A stretch of 64,000 bases of DNA from the NCBI GenBank assembly GCA_948469885.1, contig CAOKMT010000002.1, forward strand, positions 119,986 to 183,985, written 5' to 3'. This stretch comes from an uncultured Sporosarcina sp. (lineage in GTDB: Bacteria; Bacillota; Bacilli; Bacillales_A; Planococcaceae). A program made the translations under genes and the position numbers. Each line of letters begins with the position of its first letter. Within the stretch, counting starts at the first letter, position 1. Shown piece after piece: positions 59,742-64,000 of this stretch. A model generated the notes under the pieces. The model ran no database searches. It saw only the letters and a list, made by a program, of their open reading frames with translations, and was not told the DNA's origin.

Positions 59742-60803
59742 CTATATCACATCGATTTCTTCTTTTCCCGTTTCCCCTTGTACGGGGCGCTTCGGGTATT
59801 CTAAAAAATAAAGAATGGCTTCACATACCGTATCTTTTCCATCGCCGAGGTTAAGCGCAACTTGACGTTCGATCGCTTTTTTACGAAGTGCTTCATGTAA
59901 AAGAGGTTCCATCACGGCATTCAGTAAGCTCGATTGCTTCACTTTTCTTCCGGCTCCCAGATGAATGAAACCATGTTGTTCTTTCGGAAAGGAAAGGGAA
60001 ATCTCGAAGTCGTTTTGAGCAAGAACGACGCACGGAATGCCCATGACCGCGATTTCATAAGGCATATAGCCAGATGCACAAAGGACGATATCTGCGGTTG
60101 CCAAAACTTCGGCTACATGATCCGGCTGTTCTTGGATGAATGTGTTCCGTCTGCCAAGTGCCATCATTCGCAGTTCGCTCACGTCGTGCTTATAGTTTTT
60201 GCCGACGAGTACGGTCACTTTAAGCGGGATTTGCAGTTGCAACATATGACGGAGTGCCCGGTATGTTAAGTTGCCTGGATCCTCATCACCAAATGAAATG
60301 ACAAGATGGGGAAGTGGGCGCGTTGGACGCTTTTGCAATCCGATATGTTTAAAGGCGGCAAACTGCTCATCCGCAATGAAACTAGCCATTCCGACAACGT
60401 AATGGTCGGGTGCTTGATCATTGGAATCGGTGTACAGCGTTTGGAAAACGAGATCCGCACTGAGACCTCCGTCACCGAAATCATCGAAATGGATGATGGA
60501 AGGAACAATCCTTTTTATTTTATCGACGTCTTCACGTTGCGTCGAACCGCTATCGCGTAATAAAAGATCCGGTTTGACCGTTGTCAAAGCTTGTACCAAA
60601 GTGAGTTTCCTGTCGATCGTCACTGTGGGGAAACCTTTCGGCGTGTCGGTCACATCTTTTTCGGAAATGAATATAATATCAACCGTGTCGGCTAATGCAT
60701 GGGCAATAATGTTAGCCCGTCTTGCAGGGTATGTCCCTTTGCCGTCTGTCTCGGCAACATAAATGGCCACTTTCTTTTTAGGTTGTTCGACTATTGGAAT
60801 CAT
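59742..60803 (-). CDS. PseG/SpsG-like UDP-sugar hydrolase or glycosyltransferase (353 aa)
   Basis: A GT-B-type fold like PseG (UDP-6-deoxy-AltdiNAc hydrolase) and the spore coat protein SpsG. Features: GKGTYPARRANIIAHALAD (about residues 22-40), IIHFDDFGDGGLSADLVF with the Asp-rich segment (about 108-125), VISFGDEDPGNLTYRAL in the centre, and ADIVLCASGYMPYEIAVMGIPC in the UDP-binding half. No other pseudaminic-acid or spore coat polysaccharide gene lies nearby, so its pathway is unknown. ATG at 60803 directly follows AGAAAGG. Confidence 0.75.
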   Translation of the reverse strand: MIPIVEQPKKKVAIYVAETDGKGTYPARRANIIAHALADTVDIIFISEKDVTDTPKGFPTVTIDRKLTLVQALTTVKPDLLLRDSGSTQREDVDKIKRIVPSIIHFDDFGDGGLSADLVFQTLYTDSNDQAPDHYVVGMASFIADEQFAAFKHIGLQKRPTRPLPHLVISFGDEDPGNLTYRALRHMLQLQIPLKVTVLVGKNYKHDVSELRMMALGRRNTFIQEQPDHVAEVLATADIVLCASGYMPYEIAVMGIPCVVLAQNDFEISLSFPKEQHGFIHLGAGRKVKQSSLLNAVMEPLLHEALRKKAIERQVALNLGDGKDTVCEAILYFLEYPKRPVQGETGKEEIDVI

Positions 60804-60937
60804 CCTTTCTATCAGGTCGATTGTTTCATCTGTTTATCGTATGGTTCGAAGTATTGAAATATGTACAATCACGGTTGTGTCCGCAAAATAGTATGATAAA
60901 CTAGTTGTATTTCAAAAGGGATTGGAGGCGACTTCGA

Positions 60938-62809
60938 GTGTTCAATTCGTTGTTGTTTGACCTGATGCTCGTCGTTTTAATCGGGATTGTGTCGCAGTGG
61001 ATCGCATGGCGGTTCCGAATGCCGGCAATTGTTGTCATGTCAGTGGCAGGATTGCTTGTGGGTCCGATATTGGGCATTATCGATCCGCGTGAAAGCATGG
61101 GAGATCTGTTTAGTCCGATTATTACGTTCGCTGTTGCGCTTATTTTATTCGAAGGAAGCCTGAATCTCGATTTCAAGGAGATCAGTGGGTTCAACAAACC
61201 TGTTCTCCGTATCGTGACGTTCGGTGCGTTCATCGCTTGGATCGCCGGGTCACTTGCAGCCCATTATGTGGCGGGGTTATCCCTTTCTGTCGCTTTCATC
61301 ATCGGTGGACTTTTCATTGTCACAGGTCCGACGGTCATCCTGCCGTTATTGAGACAGGCAAAATTGAAACCGCGGCCTGCCGCTATCCTGAAGTGGGAAG
61401 GGATTGTTGTCGATCCGTTCGGCGCGTTGCTCGCGGTTTTCGCTTTTGAATTCATCCGTTTCATCAATCGGGAGTTGCCGTTGAATTCATTCTTGCTGTT
61501 TTTTGCAGCATCACTTTTCGCCGTCTTGCTCGGATGCGCTGTCGCGTGGGTGGTCGGTCGTGCGTTTGAACGGGGGAGTATACCAGAGTTCTTGAAGTCG
61601 CCCGTGCTTGTCGCTGTTGTCATTTTCACCTTTGTCTTTGCGGATGAAATCATGCAACAGACAGGTCTTCTTGCGGTGACCGCGATGGGGATGACGATGG
61701 CGAATATGCATTTGACGTCAATGAAGGAGATCCTTCATTTTAAAGAAAACATATCCGTGCTGCTCATTTCAGGGATTTTCGTCATGTTGACGGCATCTTT
61801 GAATCCGAATGTGCTCATCGAAATTTTCAACTTGAATATCATTTTATATGTCGTGGCAATGTTGTTCATCGTCCGCCCACTGTCGATCTGGCTTTCAACG
61901 ATCGGTACGGACTTGACATCAAAAGAGAAGTTGCTCGTCGGTTGGATTGCCCCGCGTGGAATTGTCGCACTGACGGTATCGGGATATTTCGCGACAATTT
62001 TACAGGAATACGGCTATCCTGATGCGGAGTTATTGACTGCTTTGACATTTGCCCTTGTGTTCGCCACCGTTGTGGCGCATGGATTTACAATCGGGCCACT
62101 CGCCAAAAGGCTGAATTTGACGACAACGGACGAATCGGGTGTGTTAATTGTCGGAGGAACCCGATTTGCGGCGGAACTTGCCAAGTCGGTGAAAGAGACG
62201 AACAACGAAGTATTGCTTATCGACCGGACATGGGCCGGGCTAACGCATGCCCGTAAGATCGGGTTGAATGGATATATCGGTGATATATTGACGGAGCAAC
62301 TGGATTATCACCTCGATCTGACACCTTACCGATTCATTTTGGCAATGACGAAAATCGACACGTACAATGCGCATGTGTGCGAAGATTTCGCACCGGATCT
62401 TGGACGCGAACATTTATATCAAACGTCTTTCCATTACAGAGAGGAAGGTTCCTCGATGTCGATTTCGGGAGGTCGTCCGCTGTTTACACCGGCAGTGTCT
62501 ATTTACGCGCTTGAAGAACGGATGAACGGGGGGCATGTTATCCGTAAAACAGCGATTACAAAACAGTATAGCTACACGCAATATTTGCGGGAACGTGATG
62601 ACAAATCGATCTTGCTTTATATTTTCCGCGCGAATGGCTCCATTGATTTTTATTCACCTGATGTGGAACTGCAAGCCCAAGCAGGGGATACGGTCGTTAC
62701 GCTAACATCTCCTACGAAAACGATTGAACGTGTAAAAGAGCGTCTGGATGTGGAAAATAAAGAATCGGATATTCCGATGGAGAAGTTGGAAGAATTGTTT
62801 ACAAATTAA
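60938..62809 (+). CDS. CPA1-type cation/proton antiporter with TrkA-N domain (623 aa)
   Basis: A membrane domain of about 12 helices (residues 1-395; FRMPAIVVMSVAGLLVGPIL near residue 28, FEGSLNLDF, and VTGPTVILPLLRQAKLKPRP) is followed by a nucleotide-binding Rossmann domain (SGVLIVGGTRFAAELAKSVK) and a C-terminal TrkA-C-like region. GTG at 60938 is chosen from GGAGGCG 7-8 nt upstream; the frame is open back to 60905 without such a site. It exports K+ or Na+ in exchange for protons, gated by a nucleotide. The cation is not decidable. Confidence 0.88.
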   Translation: MFNSLLFDLMLVVLIGIVSQWIAWRFRMPAIVVMSVAGLLVGPILGIIDPRESMGDLFSPIITFAVALILFEGSLNLDFKEISGFNKPVLRIVTFGAFIAWIAGSLAAHYVAGLSLSVAFIIGGLFIVTGPTVILPLLRQAKLKPRPAAILKWEGIVVDPFGALLAVFAFEFIRFINRELPLNSFLLFFAASLFAVLLGCAVAWVVGRAFERGSIPEFLKSPVLVAVVIFTFVFADEIMQQTGLLAVTAMGMTMANMHLTSMKEILHFKENISVLLISGIFVMLTASLNPNVLIEIFNLNIILYVVAMLFIVRPLSIWLSTIGTDLTSKEKLLVGWIAPRGIVALTVSGYFATILQEYGYPDAELLTALTFALVFATVVAHGFTIGPLAKRLNLTTTDESGVLIVGGTRFAAELAKSVKETNNEVLLIDRTWAGLTHARKIGLNGYIGDILTEQLDYHLDLTPYRFILAMTKIDTYNAHVCEDFAPDLGREHLYQTSFHYREEGSSMSISGGRPLFTPAVSIYALEERMNGGHVIRKTAITKQYSYTQYLRERDDKSILLYIFRANGSIDFYSPDVELQAQAGDTVVTLTSPTKTIERVKERLDVENKESDIPMEKLEELFTN

Positions 62810-62834
62810 CTTGCACTTCAAATAAGTGTCTCTT

Positions 62835-62874
62835 GGTTGTCTAAGCTCATTTTGAGTCGACAGCCTCTTTTTTT
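62835..62874 (+). terminator. Intrinsic terminator of the antiporter gene
   Basis: GGTTGTC (62835-62841) pairs with GACAGCC (62859-62865; one G-U), an inner CTCATTTTGAG hairpin, then a run of seven T. Confidence 0.8.
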
Positions 62875-62917
62875 GTTAGTATGAAAGATGAGAGTCGTTT
62901 TGTAAGGAGGATATATG

Positions 62918-63484
62918 ATGAAGATATTATTTGTAGATGGAACGATTGTCGGAAGGAAAACAGGGGCTGTCCTTCAAATCGTTCAAGATTACATAGAACA
63001 GACAGGATGCGGTTTTGAACTGGAGTTAGTGGATTTGGCACAATATGACCATCAGTTTGTCGATGGCCGTCCTGCAAAAGATTATAACGAGGATATGCAA
63101 CAACTCATTAAAAAGTTTGAAGAAGCGGATGGATATGTATTGGCTTCACCGATTTTCCAAGGATCGATCCCGGGTGTATTAAAAAATACATTCGATTTGC
63201 TTCATCCGCACACGATGCGTTATAAACCTGTATCGATTGTAGCGAACGGGGGTACCTATCAACACCATCTTGTTGTCGAGAACCAGTTGAAACCGATTTT
63301 AGATTACTTCCGCTGCCTCGTAACACCGAATTATGTCTATACACATGCCGATCATTTCGATCAACAAAATAATATTATCGACGAAGGCGTGCATGATCGT
63401 TTACGTGAACTTGCCCGCGTTTTTGTACAGTATGCAGAAATGAGTAAACGTTTGTCTAAAAATGCCATCGACCAAGATGAATAA
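62918..63484 (+). CDS. NADPH-dependent FMN reductase family protein (188 aa)
   Basis: A flavodoxin-like fold: KILFVDGTIVGRKTG at the N-terminus, then YVLASPIFQGSIPGVLKNTFDLL (about residues 74-96; the FMN-phosphate and isoalloxazine loop) and IVANGGTYQHHL. Small flavin reductases of this type reduce FMN, quinones or azo compounds. Two ATG codons (62915, 62918) follow AAGGAGG; the second gives 7-nt spacing. It is monocistronic, bounded by terminators on both sides. Confidence 0.88.
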   Translation: MKILFVDGTIVGRKTGAVLQIVQDYIEQTGCGFELELVDLAQYDHQFVDGRPAKDYNEDMQQLIKKFEEADGYVLASPIFQGSIPGVLKNTFDLLHPHTMRYKPVSIVANGGTYQHHLVVENQLKPILDYFRCLVTPNYVYTHADHFDQQNNIIDEGVHDRLRELARVFVQYAEMSKRLSKNAIDQDE

Positions 63485-63486
63485 CG

Positions 63487-63535
63487 AAAAAAGCCGATTC
63501 GCCCATTTTATTTAGAAATGGAGGATCGGCTTTTT
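63487..63535 (+). terminator. Intrinsic terminator of the flavin reductase gene
   Basis: AAAAAGCCGAT pairs with ATCGGCTTTTT, with an inner CCA/TGG, loop about 13 nt. Confidence 0.85.
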
Positions 63536-63539
63536 ATTT

Positions 63540-63854
63540 GAAATCTAATCGTTGGTGATCGTATATGCCTAGTAATCTTTCACTTTCATAAACATTAATT
63601 CCTACTGTTTATTTTGTGAAACAACTATAAAACTCCTTTTTTTTATGAAACTTCCAGTGTTTTATTTTGTCTATGATACAATTTATGCAAGTAAAAAGAA
63701 TCTTCTTTTTTGGGTCTATTTTCCGTTACCTTTTCAACGATTATACGCTTGCCTATCAAAAATTGGCGTATAAATAGGTTTATCGTTCTTATTTTCAGGG
63801 AGAGAAAAAACGAACGCATCTACATATATAAATAAAAGAAAGGAGAAGATTTGT
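63540..63854. other. Gene-free AT-rich region (315 bp)
   Basis: It holds an inverted repeat TATACGC/GCGTATA near 63742-63775 and some AT-rich promoter-like sequence (TACAAT near 63677), but no convincing gene. Minus-strand frames here lack ribosome binding sites. Confidence 0.4.
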
Positions 63855-64000
63855 GTGAAGAGAAATATATTTCTATATACTGTCATTTTCTGTTGCTTAC
63901 TGCTCATGACAGCATGCAACGCTGGGAAAAAAGAAGAAGAAAACGATGCTGAAGTATTGTCTTAAGAACAAGCCGGCAACGAGCAAGGCGAAGGCGTAGC
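63855..64000 (+). pseudogene. Lipoprotein gene with an early in-frame stop (window end)
   Basis: GTG at 63855, with AAAGGAG 9 nt upstream, starts a clear lipoprotein signal peptide (YTVIFCCLLLMTAC, Cys21), followed by a charged GKKEEENDAE linker. A TAA at 63963-63965 stops it after 36 residues. Beyond the stop the same frame continues with EQAGNEQGEGV to the window edge, the composition expected of a lipoprotein linker. One base change (CAA to TAA) would explain it. It could be a pseudogene, a sequencing error or a real 36-residue lipopeptide. Confidence 0.5.

Noticed and set aside
63734-63919. Minus-strand 61-codon frame at the window end
   Set aside because: It opposes the lipoprotein signal peptide and lacks a ribosome binding site.

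Overview
The window looks like chromosome from a moderate-GC member of the Bacillales (Bacillota). Ribosome binding sites are strong AGGAGG types, TTG and GTG starts are common, many genes end in intrinsic terminators, and lipoproteins carry Bacillus-style lipoboxes. Several gene sets have close Bacillus subtilis counterparts: a split chromate transporter, AsnC regulator and YwrD-type gamma-glutamyltransferase; a KatE-type catalase; a YusW-like lipoprotein; a YtrA-type GntR with its ABC transporter; and a YtsJ-type malic enzyme. A Sporosarcina/Planococcaceae-like host is plausible, but the sequence alone does not prove it. I see no prophage, CRISPR array, rRNA or intact transposase gene.

Layout. 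1-4.5 kb: acyl-CoA catabolism cluster (two acyl-CoA dehydrogenases, enoyl-CoA hydratase, CaiB/BaiF CoA-transferase) with an IclR regulator. 4.6-5.8 kb: malic enzyme (minus). 5.8-8.7 kb: a gap with a candidate structured RNA, an unknown 210-residue protein and a large SEC-C protein. 9-11.6 kb: IlvD/Edd dehydratase with an acetamidase/formamidase. 12-15.8 kb: MFS transporter, metallo-beta-lactamase-fold hydrolase and acyl-CoA dehydrogenase. 15.9-18.5 kb: divergent TetR regulator and MFS exporter with a clear dyad. 18.8-19.9 kb: second SEC-C protein, a paralogue of the first. 20-23 kb: aldehyde dehydrogenase and lysine 6-dehydrogenase, a likely lysine-to-aminoadipate route. 23-26 kb: two tandem lipoprotein serpins. 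26-28 kb: AIM24 protein and an aminotransferase. 28-36 kb: Dpp/Opp-type peptide ABC system with two nearly identical binding proteins. 36-40 kb: chromate transporter pair, AsnC regulator and gamma-glutamyltransferase. 40-46 kb: SDR, SLC13 transporter, EamA transporter, and a GntR-controlled ABC transporter. 46-50 kb: heterodimeric ABC exporter. 50-54 kb: YusW-like lipoprotein, tRNA-Ala, KatE-like catalase and an Amidase_6 protein. 54-64 kb: M20 dipeptidase, CNNM/CorC protein, ECF sigma factor, phospholipase-D-type synthase, PseG-like protein, CPA-type antiporter, flavin reductase, and a lipoprotein gene interrupted by a stop codon.

Most of the window is ordinary chromosomal metabolism and transport. 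The items that stand out are the serpin pair with diverged reactive loops, the catalase that lacks the family's catalytic asparagine, the SEC-C paralogue pair, a structured intergenic region ending in a strong terminator, and three separate families of dispersed intergenic repeats.
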